From: DASQPR01 sp963831705
GTDB taxonomy: Bacteria > Actinomycetota > Actinomycetes > Mycobacteriales > Micromonosporaceae
Length of the DNA: 64,000 bases
Direction of reading: 5' to 3'
NCBI GenBank assembly: GCA_963831705.1
Contig: CAWHRE010000010.1
Location: 558,001-622,000 of the forward strand
Shown one piece after another: positions 24,659-34,940 of this stretch; the first letter of the stretch is position 1, and every line of letters starts with the position of its first letter. The notes under the pieces are model-generated. The model was not told the DNA's origin. It worked only from the letters and a program-made list of their open reading frames with translations, and ran no database searches. The translations under genes and the position numbers were made by a program.

Positions 24659-25569
24659 TCGCCAATCACCTGATTGATCAGCGTTTCACCGGCTACCTGC
24701 CGCTGCATTTGATCGCGGACCAGGCGGTACGCGCGGTCCAGGAAACCGGTGACCGTACCGCCGACGTGTGGCGTGATCAACACGTTCGGCAGGCTCCACA
24801 GCGGATGCCCGTCGGGCAGTGGTTCCGGATCGGTCACGTCCAGTGCCGCCCCGATGCGGCCGGTGGAGCACGCGGCGAGCAGGGCATCAGTTTCCACGAT
24901 CGGGCCACGTGCGGCGTTCACGAACAGCGCGCCGTCGCGCATCGACGCGAGGAATCCGGCGTCCACCAGGCCGGTCGTCTCCGGCGTCTTCGGCAGCAAC
25001 AGCACCACGACGTCCGCCTCGGGCAGCAGCGCCGGCAACTCGGCGACGGCGTGTACGCCCTCCCGAGCGGTACGCCCAACCTTCGTGACCGTGGCCTCGC
25101 ACGCGACCAACCGCTTCTCCAGCGCGTCACCGATCGCGCCGGCGCCGACGATCAGCACTCGCTTGCCGACGATGTCGGTGCCGGTCTCATATTCGTCGCG
25201 CCCCAGCCAGTGGCCCTTCGACTGGGCGACCGCGAAGCTCGGGAAGCGCCGGAAGTAGGACAGGATCGCGGTCAGCGCCCACTCGGACGTGGATGCGTTG
25301 TGCACGCCGCGCGCATCGCACAGCACCACGCCGTCCGGCACATGGCCGACCCACGCGTCGGCACCTGCGCTGAGCAGCTGGATGACCTTGAGGCTCGGCA
25401 TCGAGTCGACCATCGGCACGACCGAGCCTGCCGACAGGAATGGCGGGACGAAGAACTCGACCCGCTCGGGGTCGGGCGGCGCCTCCTCCGGTGACGGGCA
25501 CATCTCGATGGTCAGAGGAATGCCGTCGAAGAAGCCCGGACGGTACGGGTATGGCAGCCAGGCGATCAC
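24652..25569 (-). CDS. D-isomer-specific 2-hydroxyacid dehydrogenase family protein
   Basis: A 305-residue NAD(P)-dependent dehydrogenase. The N-terminal catalytic domain includes LKVIQLLSAGADAW and ARGVHNASTSEWALT. The nucleotide-binding motif is VLIVGAGAIGDALEKRL. The catalytic set is expected as Arg in NAARGPIVETDAL, Glu in DPEPLPDGHPLW and His in VLITPHVGG. Family members reduce 2-oxo acids; substrate unknown. GTG 25569 sits 6 nt after TATGGT (complement of 25576-25581), so it is probably leaderless. The same frame is open further upstream but without a good start. Divergent from the sugar-dehydrogenase-like gene. Confidence 0.88.
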   Translation of the reverse strand: MIAWLPYPYRPGFFDGIPLTIEMCPSPEEAPPDPERVEFFVPPFLSAGSVVPMVDSMPSLKVIQLLSAGADAWVGHVPDGVVLCDARGVHNASTSEWALTAILSYFRRFPSFAVAQSKGHWLGRDEYETGTDIVGKRVLIVGAGAIGDALEKRLVACEATVTKVGRTAREGVHAVAELPALLPEADVVVLLLPKTPETTGLVDAGFLASMRDGALFVNAARGPIVETDALLAACSTGRIGAALDVTDPEPLPDGHPLWSLPNVLITPHVGGTVTGFLDRAYRLVRDQMQRQVAGETLINQVIGDY

Positions 25570-25622
25570 AAAATGACCATAGCGTGGTCGGCCTCCACAA
25601 ATTCCTTGGATAGGGTGGCCGC

Positions 25623-26783
25623 GTGACTCGACGCCACCCGACCTTCCGCCACCGGCGACCACTCGCCGGCCTCGTTTGCGGGCTCGTGGCCTCGATGTCG
25701 CTGCTCGCGGGCTGCGCGCTCGGTTCGCCGCCGCCGGATCAGAGCGGCCAGCCGCCCACATTCCCGTCGCCGACCGACGTGTCCTCGGCACCGGACGGTG
25801 GCGACAGCCAGGCGACCGTGCTGGCCGCGAACGTGCCGCAACCGTGGGGAATCGCGTTCCTGCCCGACGGCACCGGGCTCGTCACCGAGCGCAAGACCGG
25901 CCAGATCATCGCGCTCAGCCAGCCACAGAACGACGACGGCCTGACCCAGAGCCCGTACGCGCGAGTCAAGGACGTGTCGTCGGCCGGCGACGGCGGCCTA
26001 CTGGGCATCGCGGTGTCGCCGCACTACACAACCGACCAGACGGTTTACGTCTACTACTCGACCGCCAGCGACAACCGCATCGTGGCACTCGCCACCGGCC
26101 GAGCGCCGACCGTCGTAGTGAAGGGCATCCCGCACGGCTCGACCGACAACGGGGGCGGCCTGGCGTTCGGGCCGGACGGCTACCTGTACGCGTCGACCGG
26201 AGATGCCGGCCACGCCGGTACGCCCGCCGCGTTGGGCGGCAAGGTCCTCCGAATGACCACGGCCGGCAAACCGGCGCCCGGTAACCCGGTCGCGACATCG
26301 CTCGTGTACGCCAGCGGCTTCCACAATGTCGAGGGCCTCGCCTGGGACTCGCATAAGAACCTGTACGTCATCGACGCGTCCAAGGACACCGATAACCTCG
26401 ATGTCGTCCTACCCGGGCACGATTACGGCTGGCCGGTGATCGGCGCGGTGACCGGGCGGTCGAACGCGGCGCAACCGGTCGCGACGTTCCCGCTGGACCA
26501 GTCCGGATGCGCCGGGATTACCTCGATCGATGACGCCGTCGTGACCGCGTGCCTGACCGGCAAACGTCTGTGGATGAGCGAGGTCAACGCGAACGGTACG
26601 ACGTTCGGTGCGCCCGCACTCGCGCTGGCCGACACGTACGGGCGGTTGCGTTCGGTGGTCGCGGCGTCGGACGGCTCGCTCTGGGTCAGCACATCGAACA
26701 CCGACGGGCACGGCACGCCCGGGCCGACCGACGATCGGATTCTCCGAATCGTGCTGGCCGACGTGGGCGCCGGTGTGACGTAA
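25623..26783 (+). CDS. Lipoprotein, PQQ-dependent sugar (aldose) dehydrogenase-like beta-propeller
   Basis: A 386-residue exported lipoprotein: an Arg-rich start, a hydrophobic segment and the lipobox LLAGC with Cys31. The mature part is a glucose/sorbosone dehydrogenase-type six-bladed propeller: NVPQPWGIAFLPDG, VTERKTG, GLLGIAVSPHY, GGLAFGPDGYLYASTGDAG, GFHNVEGLAWD and HDYGWPVI. Such proteins oxidise aldoses at the outer face of the membrane with PQQ, although several actinobacterial members bind no PQQ. Leaderless start: TAGGGT (25611-25616), 6 nt, GTG. Confidence 0.88.
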   Translation: MTRRHPTFRHRRPLAGLVCGLVASMSLLAGCALGSPPPDQSGQPPTFPSPTDVSSAPDGGDSQATVLAANVPQPWGIAFLPDGTGLVTERKTGQIIALSQPQNDDGLTQSPYARVKDVSSAGDGGLLGIAVSPHYTTDQTVYVYYSTASDNRIVALATGRAPTVVVKGIPHGSTDNGGGLAFGPDGYLYASTGDAGHAGTPAALGGKVLRMTTAGKPAPGNPVATSLVYASGFHNVEGLAWDSHKNLYVIDASKDTDNLDVVLPGHDYGWPVIGAVTGRSNAAQPVATFPLDQSGCAGITSIDDAVVTACLTGKRLWMSEVNANGTTFGAPALALADTYGRLRSVVAASDGSLWVSTSNTDGHGTPGPTDDRILRIVLADVGAGVT

Positions 26784-26840
26784 GGCGCCGTATGTCCCGT
26801 TCGAGCGGACGATCCTAGATCCGCGCGGCATGATGGGCGC

Positions 26841-28310
26841 ATGGCTGCAATCCGGCTCCGTCGCGTGACGCGATCGAAGCTTGTCCGCCGGACCGGCCTC
26901 ACACTGGCGCTCATCGTCGTCAGTCTTGCGGGCGTCGCGATCGGCCTGCGATTCGACGGTCGCGTTCAACAGAACGTCGGACCGTTCTCGGCCACGTTCG
27001 CGGTACGGCCATCGCTGACCGGCGGAACCGACGTACAGATCCCGCCACTGGGATCGCTGACGGTCGCGAGTCACGACGGACCCGCGCACATGAGCCTGCA
27101 ACTGGATTCGCTCAACCAGCAGCGCGCGAAACAGTTGGTAACGCAGAAAAACGGCCTACAGGCCGCATCCGACAGCGCCGTGCCGGACGTCGAAGACGGC
27201 GTCGTACGCCTGGCGTTGCAGGCCACCGGCGTCTCGGTTCTCGGTGCGATGCTGCTCGGTGCGCTGATTTTCCGGAGGATGTCGCGGGTCGCGATCTGCG
27301 GTGTGATCGCACTCGTCACGGTCGTGGCGAGCGGCGGGATCGCATTCGCCACGTTCCGGGCCAGCTCGATCGAGGAACCCAAGTACGACGGCCTGCTTTC
27401 GAACGCGCCGGCCGTGGTCGGTGACGCACGCAGCATCGCGAACCAGTTCAACGCGTACCGCGATGAGTTGCAGTCGCTCGTGGACAACGTCAGCAAGCTC
27501 TACGGCACGGTCAGCTCACTGCCGGTGTACACACCGACGCCCGGCAGCATCCGTGTCCTGCACATCTCCGACCTGCACCTCAATCCGGCCGCGTGGTCGA
27601 TCATCGAGACCGCGGTGACCGAATTCAAGATCGACCTGGTGATCGACACAGGTGACCTCAACGACTGGGGTACGACGATGGAGTCGTCGTTCGTCGACAC
27701 GATCAGCAAGCTGCACGTGCCCTACGTGTACATCCGGGGTAACCACGACTCGGCGATCACGGCGAAAGCGGTGGCCAAGGAGCCGAACGCGATCGTGTTG
27801 GAGAATCAAGTGCGAACCGTCGACGGCCTGACCATCGCCGGCATCGGCGATCCGCGGTTCACACCGGACAAGGCGAGCGACGAGAACGTCCCGGACTCGG
27901 CGGTGGTGGCTTCCGGGCAGACGCTCGCGAGCACGATCGGGAAGTCGAAGACTCCGGTGGACATCGCACTCGTACACGACCCGGCGTCGGCCGGGCCACT
28001 GGACGGTACGGTCCCGCTCGTCCTCGCCGGCCACCTCCACCATCGCGACGTGTACGAGATGCCGCAGGTGCCGGACAAACAGCCGACGCTGATGATGGTC
28101 GAGGGTTCCACCGGCGGAGCCGGGCTACGTGGCCTGCAAGGCGAGACGCCGACGCCGCTGGAGATGTCGGTGCTCTACTTCGACGCCGCGCACACGCTCC
28201 AGGCGTACGACGAGATCACCGTCGGCGGTACCGGCGAGTCCAACGTCACGCTGGACCGGCACCTCGTGAAACAGCCGGTGCCGCCAACCGCGACGGCACC
28301 GGCCAAGTAA
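26841..28310 (+). CDS. Membrane-anchored metallophosphoesterase
   Basis: A 489-residue calcineurin-like phosphoesterase. One transmembrane helix at residues 18-36 is followed by an extracytoplasmic loop, then two helices around 128-145 and 149-172, and a C-terminal catalytic domain. The dinuclear-metal motifs are HISDLHL (Asp244, His246), DTGDLND, GNHDS (300-304) and, later, AGHLHHRD. Proteins of this layout probably act on an extracytoplasmic phosphodiester or lipid-linked substrate, which is unknown. CATGAT lies 6 nt before the ATG. It ends 6 nt before the convergent gatB stop. Confidence 0.87.
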   Translation: MAAIRLRRVTRSKLVRRTGLTLALIVVSLAGVAIGLRFDGRVQQNVGPFSATFAVRPSLTGGTDVQIPPLGSLTVASHDGPAHMSLQLDSLNQQRAKQLVTQKNGLQAASDSAVPDVEDGVVRLALQATGVSVLGAMLLGALIFRRMSRVAICGVIALVTVVASGGIAFATFRASSIEEPKYDGLLSNAPAVVGDARSIANQFNAYRDELQSLVDNVSKLYGTVSSLPVYTPTPGSIRVLHISDLHLNPAAWSIIETAVTEFKIDLVIDTGDLNDWGTTMESSFVDTISKLHVPYVYIRGNHDSAITAKAVAKEPNAIVLENQVRTVDGLTIAGIGDPRFTPDKASDENVPDSAVVASGQTLASTIGKSKTPVDIALVHDPASAGPLDGTVPLVLAGHLHHRDVYEMPQVPDKQPTLMMVEGSTGGAGLRGLQGETPTPLEMSVLYFDAAHTLQAYDEITVGGTGESNVTLDRHLVKQPVPPTATAPAK

Positions 28311-28316
28311 CCCGAT

Positions 28317-29810
28317 TTACGAGAGGCGCGCGAGCACCATTTCGCGGACCGTCTTCGCGTCCGCCTGGTTCTTCGTCGCCTTCATCACGGCACCGATCAG
28401 CACGCCGGCCGCACCCTGGTTGCCGCCGCGGATCTTCTCGGCCACCTCCGGGTTCGCGGCGATCGCGTCGTCGATCGCGGCGGTTAGTGCACCGGTGTCC
28501 GAGACGACCGCGATGCCGCGGCCCGTCATCACCTCGCCGGGCGCGCCCTCACCGGCAATGACGCCGTCGAGAACCGTACGGGCGAGCTTGTCGGTGAGCT
28601 TCCCCTCGTCGACGAGCTGCTGCAACTCGGCCACGTGCCCCGGCGTGACGCCGAGCGCGGCCAGGTCGGTTTCGGTCGCGTTCGCGTGCCGGGACAGCTC
28701 GCCCATCCACCACTTACGGGCTCCGTCCGGCGTGGCGCCGGCCGCGATCGTCGCTTCGATCAGGTCCACCGCGTCGGCGTTGACGATCGAGCGCATGTCG
28801 AAGTCGCCGATCCCCCACGCTTCCTGCAGCTGGAGACGCCGCTGGCGCGGCAACGCGGGAAGCGCGGCCTTCAGCTCGGTCACCCAGGCGACGTCCGGCG
28901 CGAGCGGCACGAGGTCCGGCTCCGGGAAGTACCGGTAGTCGGTCGCCTCTTCCTTGCTCCGGCCCGAGGTGGTGTCGCCGCTCTCCTCGTGAAAGTGCCG
29001 CGTCTCCTGGATGATCCGGCCACCGGCGTCGAGCACTCCCGCCTGGCGAATCATTTCGCTCCGCACCGCGCGCTCGACGCTCCGCAGCGAGTTGACGTTC
29101 TTCGTCTCGGTCCGCGTACCCCATTCGGCGCCGGGGAGCGAGAGCGACGTGTTCACGTCACAGCGCATCGAACCCTGCTCCATCCGGACGTCGGACACGT
29201 CGAGCGTACGGATCATGTCGCGCAACTCGGTCACGTACGCGCGGGCGACCTGCGGTGCGAGCGCGCCGGTGCCCGGGATCGGCTTCGTGACGATCTCGAC
29301 CAGCGGGATACCGGCCCGGTTGTAGTCGACGAGCGACTCGGTCGCGCCGTGAATCCGGCCGGTCGAACCACCGATGTGCAACGACTTACCGGTGTCCTCT
29401 TCGAGGTGGACGCGCTCGATGCCGATCCGGACGGTCTGGCCGTCCACGTCGACGTCGAGGTAGCCGTCCGTGCACAGCGGTTCGTCGTACTGGCTGATCT
29501 GGAAGTTCTTCGGCATGTCCGGGTAGAAGTAGTTCTTCCGCGCGAACCGGCACCACGTCGCGATCGAACAGTTCAGCGCGAGGCCGATCCGGATCGTGGC
29601 TTCGATCGCCGCCTTGTTCGCGACCGGCAGAGCGCCGGGCAGGCCCAGGCAGACCGGGCAGACATGGGTGTTCGGCTCGGCGCCGAACGTGGTCGGGCAA
29701 CCGCAGAACATCTTCGTGTTCGTGCCGAGCTCGACGTGCGTTTCGAGACCGATAACCGGCGCGTAGCGCCCAACGACATCGTCGTAGCTGACAAGCGTGC
29801 TCGTGCTCAT
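28317..29810 (-). CDS. gatB: Aspartyl/glutamyl-tRNA amidotransferase subunit B
   Basis: GatB is the tRNA-binding kinase/transamidase subunit of GatCAB. The 497-residue product has PVIGLETHVELGTNTKMFC, FGAEPNTHVCPVCLGLPGALP with zinc cysteines, ARKNYFYPDMPKNFQISQYD, RMEQGSMRCDVNTS and the C-terminal YqeY-like tail domain (GGNQGAAGVLIG). The ATG at 29810 lies 6 nt after TAGGAT (complement of 29817-29822), a leaderless arrangement, so it has its own promoter and is separated from gatA by two plus-strand genes. Confidence 0.97.
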   Translation of the reverse strand: MSTSTLVSYDDVVGRYAPVIGLETHVELGTNTKMFCGCPTTFGAEPNTHVCPVCLGLPGALPVANKAAIEATIRIGLALNCSIATWCRFARKNYFYPDMPKNFQISQYDEPLCTDGYLDVDVDGQTVRIGIERVHLEEDTGKSLHIGGSTGRIHGATESLVDYNRAGIPLVEIVTKPIPGTGALAPQVARAYVTELRDMIRTLDVSDVRMEQGSMRCDVNTSLSLPGAEWGTRTETKNVNSLRSVERAVRSEMIRQAGVLDAGGRIIQETRHFHEESGDTTSGRSKEEATDYRYFPEPDLVPLAPDVAWVTELKAALPALPRQRRLQLQEAWGIGDFDMRSIVNADAVDLIEATIAAGATPDGARKWWMGELSRHANATETDLAALGVTPGHVAELQQLVDEGKLTDKLARTVLDGVIAGEGAPGEVMTGRGIAVVSDTGALTAAIDDAIAANPEVAEKIRGGNQGAAGVLIGAVMKATKNQADAKTVREMVLARLS

Positions 29811-29911
29811 CACACGATCCTATTCGACCCGCGATCGACCAGGATTATCCGTACCGATGTTCGGGTATATGGCTGATCGTCACGTACTTCCCCGCGTGAG
29901 ATGAGGACATC

Positions 29912-30097
29912 ATGGCTCTCCTATTTCGCAAGATCATTCGGCTCGGGCCGATCCACCTGAACTTCGGCTCCAACGGCTTCGCCTCGTGGAGTATCAAGAT
30001 CGGCCGCTGGTCCTGGAACTCCAGGACCCGCAAGCAGCGCGTGGACCTGCCGGGCCCGGTTTCGTGGCGCAGCGGCAAGTCGCACAGCGGCAGCTGA
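29912..30097 (+). CDS. Small DUF4236-like protein
   Basis: A 61-residue basic protein: RKIIRLGPIHLNFGSNGFA followed by SWSIKIGRWSWNSRTRK. The pattern of an RK(S/I)IKLGP start, an LN(L/F) strand and a second short strand resembles DUF4236, usually found fused to larger proteins, here free-standing. Function unknown. GAGG precedes the ATG at 5 nt and a 16-bp terminator follows, so it looks like an independently transcribed unit. Confidence 0.65.
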   Translation: MALLFRKIIRLGPIHLNFGSNGFASWSIKIGRWSWNSRTRKQRVDLPGPVSWRSGKSHSGS

Positions 30098-30108
30098 ACA
30101 AGCGCCAA

Positions 30109-30145
30109 CGGGTAGGCCAGTGGACCGGTTCCACTGGCCTACCCG
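30109..30145 (+). terminator. Perfect 16-bp hairpin terminator
   Basis: CGGGTAGGCCAGTGGA (30109-30124) pairs perfectly with 30130-30145 around a 5-nt loop, 11 nt after the DUF4236-like gene. Confidence 0.85.
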
Positions 30146-30170
30146 TGTATAGAGCGGCAGACTGGCGAGC

Positions 30171-30755
30171 ATGGAAGCTTCGGAGTTGCACCGCCGGGCG
30201 ATCCGCGAATTCGCGGCTCGACTCGACGCGGCCGGCGCGTCCGGCTCGAGCACGGTGTGGAGTGCCGCGACGCCCTGCACAGATTGGGACGTACGCGCCC
30301 TGATCAATCACGTCACCGCCGAGGACCGCTGGACGCCGCCTCTCCTCGGCGGCGCCACGATAGCCGAGGTCGGCGACGCGTTCGATGGTGATCTGCTCGG
30401 TGACGATCCGGCCGGCGCATTCGCCGCCGCCGGTACCGGGGCGACCGATGCCGCCGCTCTGGCGGACCCGGCGCAGATCGTGCACCTGTCGTTCGGCGAC
30501 GTGCCGGCGTCCGAATATCTGCATCAGCTGGCGGCCGACCATCTGGTCCACGCATGGGACCTGGCCGCCGCGACCGACGGCGATCGCCACTTCGACGAGG
30601 AACTCGTGGAAGGCATCGCGGACTGGTTTGCCGACCGTGAGCCGATGTACCGCGAAGGTGGCATCATCGGCCCGCGCGTACGGGCCGCCAGCGACGATCC
30701 GCAGGAGCGCCTGTGGGCCGCGTTCGGTCGCGATCCCAGTTGGCGCCCCCGCTGA
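30171..30755 (+). CDS. TIGR03086-type DinB/mycothiol-isomerase-like metal-binding protein
   Basis: A 194-residue four-helix-bundle protein of the DinB_2/maleylpyruvate-isomerase superfamily, common in mycothiol-producing actinobacteria. TPCTDWDVRALINHVTAEDRW carries the first metal histidine, and HQLAADHLVHAWDLA supplies the next two, giving a three-His site. Members are thought to be metal-dependent thiol transferases; the substrate is unknown. The ATG lacks a strong ribosome site. It ends 6 nt before the convergent gatA stop. Confidence 0.85.
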   Translation: MEASELHRRAIREFAARLDAAGASGSSTVWSAATPCTDWDVRALINHVTAEDRWTPPLLGGATIAEVGDAFDGDLLGDDPAGAFAAAGTGATDAAALADPAQIVHLSFGDVPASEYLHQLAADHLVHAWDLAAATDGDRHFDEELVEGIADWFADREPMYREGGIIGPRVRAASDDPQERLWAAFGRDPSWRPR

Positions 30756-30761
30756 CCGGTT

Positions 30762-32240
30762 TTAGAGGGCGGGTGGCGTGAGCTGCCCGACCACGGTTTC
30801 GAGCGCGGCCGCGACCCGGTACATCCGGTCGTCGGCCATGGTCGGCGCCATGATTTGCAGACCCGACCGGCAGCCCCTCGGACAGTCCGCACGGAACCGA
30901 GATCGCCGGTCCGCCGTACAGGTTGCTGCGGGATCGTGAAGAGGTCGGCGAGGTACATCTGGTACGGGTCGCCGGTGCGCGAGCCGAACGGGAACGCCAC
31001 GAACGGCGTGGTCGGCGAGACCAGCACGTCGGCCTGCTCGAACGCGGCGGTGAAGTCGCGGGTGATCAGCGTGCGGACCTTCTGCGCCTGCCCGTAGTAG
31101 GCGTCGTAGTAGCCGGATGACAACGCGAACGTACCGAGGATGATGCGCCGCTTGACCTCGGCGCCGAAGCCGGCCTCCCGGGTCAGCGACATGACCTCCT
31201 CGAGCGAGTGCTGCGCCGTCGTCGCCGACCCGCAGGCCGTACCGGACGCCGTCGAAGCGGGCCAGGTTGGACGACGCCTCGCTCGGCGCGATCAGGTAGT
31301 AGGCCGGCAGCGCGTACTCGAAGTGCGGGCAGGACACCTCGACGATCTCGGCGCCGAGCTTCACCAGCGCCTCGACCGCGTCGCGGAAGGCCGCCATCGA
31401 CACCCGGCTCCGCGCCCTCGCCGCTGAACTCCGTGACCAGTCCGATGCGCACGCCGGACAGGTCGCCGGACGCGCCGCGACCGGCCGCCGCGACGACATC
31501 CGGCGGTACCGGCGCCGGGATCGACGTCGAGTCGCGCGGGTCGTGCCCGCGCCATGCACCGCGTGCAGCAGCGCGGTGTCCTCGACCGTACGGGCGCACG
31601 GCCCGGGAGTGTCCAGACTGGACGAGAAGGCGATCAGGCCGTAGCGGGACGTGCCACCGTAGGTCGGCTTGGCGCCCGACGGTACCGGTGACCGCGCCCG
31701 GCTGGCGGATCGAGCCACCGGTGTCGGTACCGATGGCCAGCGGCGCCTCGTACGCGGCGAGCGCCGCGGCCGATCCGCCACCCGAGCCACCCGGGATGCG
31801 GCCGAGGTCCCACGGGTTGTGGGTCGGCCCGTACGCCGAGTACTCGGTCGAGGAGCCCATCGCGAACTCGTCCATGTTCGTCTTGCCGAGGATCACCAGC
31901 CCGGCCTCGCGCAGGCGCGTGACGATCGTGGCGTCGTACGGCGGCCGCCAGCCTTCGAGGATCTTCGAGCCGGCCGGTGGTCGGTACGCCCCGTGGTGGC
32001 CACCACGTCCTTGACCGCGATCGGTACGCCGGCCAGCGGGCCGAGCTTCTCGCCGGCCGCGATCCGGCGGCGTCGACGTCGGCCGCGGCAGCGAGCGCGC
32101 CGTCCGAGTCGACGTGCAGGAATGCGTGTACCCGGTCGTCGATCGCGGCGATCCGGTCGAGGTGCGCCCGGGTCACCTCGACCGACGACACCTCACCGGC
32201 GGCGATCAGGCGACCGAGCTCGGCGGCGGTCGTGCGGAGT
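30762..32240 (-). CDS. gatA: Aspartyl/glutamyl-tRNA amidotransferase subunit A (frame broken by apparent indels)
   Basis: GatA is the glutaminase/amidase subunit of GatCAB. Fragments in different frames give a complete protein: RTTAAELGRLIAAGEVSSVE, VPIAVKDVV in the Lys region, ILGKTNMDEFAMGSSTEYSA, the amidase signature GGSGGGSAAALAA with IGTDTGGSIRQPG (the Ser-Ser-Lys site), RRIILGTFALSSGYYDAYY, SPTTPFVAFPFG and the normal end LTPPAL. At least six single-base length changes are needed to read it through. The gene is essential in organisms that use this pathway, so sequence error is more likely than decay. The exact start is unresolved; gatC ends about 12 nt upstream. Confidence 0.88.
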
Positions 32241-32252
32241 GAGCGTCAGCGA

Positions 32253-32555
32253 TCAGATCTCCTCGTCCAGGATCCGCGGCACGCGGAACCGGTCCTCGGC
32301 CGACGTCCGGCGCACCGGCCAGCGCGTCCTCGCGGGTCAGGCAGGGCTCCACCACGTCGTCGCGCAGCACGTTCGTCAGCGGTACCGAATGCGACGTCGG
32401 CGGGATGTCGGCCGCGGCCACCTCGCCGATCCGCTGCGATCGAGCTGGAGGATCACGTCGAGCTGGCCGGCGAACGTGTCCAGCTCCTCGTCGGTGACGG
32501 CGAGCCGGGACAGCCGCGCGAGGTGCGCGACCTCCTCGCGGGAGATGGCAGCCAT
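32253..32555 (-). CDS. gatC: Aspartyl/glutamyl-tRNA amidotransferase subunit C (frame broken by apparent indels)
   Basis: The small subunit that stabilises GatA-GatB. It starts MAAISREEVAHLARLSRLAV, a textbook GatC N-terminus, and continues in a second frame with IPPTSHSVPLTNVLRDDVV and in a third to a normal end DEEI. The gap between start (32555) and stop is exactly 101 codons, which implies one lost and one gained base. AAGGGG precedes the ATG. It is directly upstream of gatA in the same operon. Confidence 0.88.
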
Positions 32556-32620
32556 GCTGCACCCCTTGCTGACTGCAGGTACCGGTGCAGCGTCCCACCG
32601 CGCGTCGTATCCGGGCAGTC

Positions 32621-34770
32621 CTATTTGCGCCGCCGCTCGGCTCGTGTCGCGGGACGCGGAGGTCGCTGCACCGCGGCGGCCAGTGCCGGCATGACTGCTG
32701 CTGCGGCGGCCGGTACCGGGACAGCCAGGCGGCCAGCTCGTCGGCCGGCATCGGGCGGGCGTAGAACCAGCCCTGCGCGACATCGCACCCGGCCGCGGTC
32801 GAGCAGCCGCCGCGTACGGTCGTCCTCCACGCCCTCGGCCACCACGCGCAGGCCGAGCGCGCCGGCCAGTTCGATGATCGACCGGACGATCGCCTCGTCG
32901 TCCGGGTCGTTCACCATGCCCAGCACGAACGACCGGTCGATCTTCACCTCGGCGAGCGGCAGCCGGCGCAGGTGCTGCATCGACGAGTACCCGGTGCCGA
33001 AGTCGTCCAGCGACAGCGCGATGCCGAGCCTTGTCCAGCCGCTGCAGCGTGGTCAGTCACGCGCCTCGGGTCGGCCATCAGGGCGCCCTCGGTGATCTCC
33101 AGCTGGATCAGGTCGGGCGCCACGTCGTGCCGCGCGAGCCGGTCGGCGAGCCGGTCGACGATCTCGCCGGTGTGCAGGTCGCGGACGCTGACGTTGATCG
33201 ACGGCCCGCAGCATCAGCCCGTTCGCCTGCCACTTCGCCAGCTGGGCGACGACGTCGTCGATCGACGCGCAGCGTCAGCAGCCGCATCACCGCGCTGTGC
33301 TCGGCGACCCGGATCAGCTCCTCCGGATCGACCAGCCCACGCTGCGGGTGGTGCCAGCGCAGCAGCGCCTCGACGCCGACCACGTCGCCGGTAGGCCAGC
33401 TCGACCTGCGGCTGGTAGTAGAACGCGACCTCGGTCGAGTGCCGGAGTCTCCAGCGCCCGACGCAGGTCGGCGAGCAGGCCCAGGCGCGCCGGTGAGTTG
33501 TGGTCGGACTCGGGGGCGTAGACGGCGAGTGCGTCGCCCCGGCATCTTCGCGTCGTACATCGCCACGTCGGCGTGGCGCATCAGGGTGTCGAAGTCCTCG
33601 CCGTGCTCCGGGTACATCGCGACGCCGATCGAGCCGCCGACGTCCAGCGACAGGCCGTCCAGGAGGACCGGGATCGGCCAGCAGCGTCGGCGATCCGTGC
33701 CGCCATGTCCCGGGCGACCAGTCGACGATCGTCCACCCCGGGCGCCACCACCGCGAACTCGTCGCCGCCGAGCCGGGCGACCAGCCTGCCGTCGGGCCGA
33801 CCGTCGGCTGCAGCCGTGCGCCGATCTCGATCAGCAGCCGGTCGCCGACCGCGTGCCCGAGCGCGTCGTTGACGTGCTTGAACCGGTCGAGGTCGAGCAG
33901 CAGCAGCGCGAAGTGATGATCGTCGCCCATCGGTCGCGGCCCGCTGGCTGCAGACCGTGGCCTGGTCGGCGACCTCGGTCATCACCGCCTTGCGGTTGGC
34001 CAGCGCCGGTCAGCGGATCCGAGCCGGCCACGCGATCCTGTTCGCGACGAGAGTCGGGCCATCCGGTTCACCGCGTAGCAGCGGCACGAGGACGAGCGGG
34101 ATCAGCGCCCAGGCTGACGCGAGCCGCCGCCGACCAGAACCGGCGCGAGCAGCAGCAGTGACCCGGTCGACAGCGAGTCGTACGCGACGCTGTCGGCGCA
34201 GCAGCTGCCACCAGGAGCCGCCGAAGCGCAGCCAGACCGCGGCCGTGACCAGCGAGTAGTTGACGACGAACCAGACCGCCGCGGCGGCCAGCACGACCGA
34301 TGACGTCGGCCCAACCCGGTGCACCGGCCGGGCGAGAACGGCTGCACCCGTCGACAGCCCAAGGACCAGCGACGGCGGCGGCGAACGAGAGCGCGTACTG
34401 GCTGGCGTTGAAGGCGGCCCGCCAGAGCCGGTGTCGCATCCGGATCGACGAGACCGCGACCGCTGCCGTCTGTACCAGCACGGCGGCCGCGAACCCCCAG
34501 ATCAGCAGGATCGCGAAGGTGAAGCAGATGGACGGGAAGACGGTGAGCGACGATTTGCCGCCAGGCGTCGTGACCGGGCGCACGTCACCGATGATCGCGA
34601 ACGCCGCCAGAAGCCAGTAATCGAACTGATGTTCCCGCAGCCGGTTGCCGCAGACCCGGCAATGCGAGCGCGGTGATAACCACCGCGGCCACGCAGACGG
34701 CGGTCACGTACCCGAAGAACAGGCCCTCGCGCTCCGGCGGCGCCGTGTTGCGCATAGCCGTGGGGTCCAT
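32621..34770 (-). CDS. GGDEF-EAL membrane protein, cyclic-di-GMP turnover (frame broken by apparent indels)
   Basis: About 716 residues when frames are joined. The N-terminal third has several hydrophobic segments (for example GYVTAVCVAAVVITALAL and ILLIWGFAAAVLVQTAAV). Then come DPLTGVANR-like and LLLLDLDRFKHVNDALGHAVG segments and LGGDEFAVV, an intact GGDEF site. The C-terminal EAL domain shows YYQPQVEL, VGVEALLRWHHP, LAEVKIDRSFV and GLRVVAEGVED. Both synthase and phosphodiesterase activities are conceivable. ATG 34770 follows GGGAGG. Many single-base shifts split it. It lies between gatC and ligA on the same strand. Confidence 0.82.
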
Positions 34771-34940
34771 CGACACCTCCCGCGTCCGCTCCGCGGGCTC
34801 GGCGATCGCGCGTTACCCGGAAAACCACGATAGGCCGATCAGGCCGGATTTGCGTAAATCAAAATGCGTCGTAACTACATCGATACAAACGTTCTTCGGA
34901 ACACCAAACCGGACGTTACGGTACGTAGTTGCGCAGTTGC

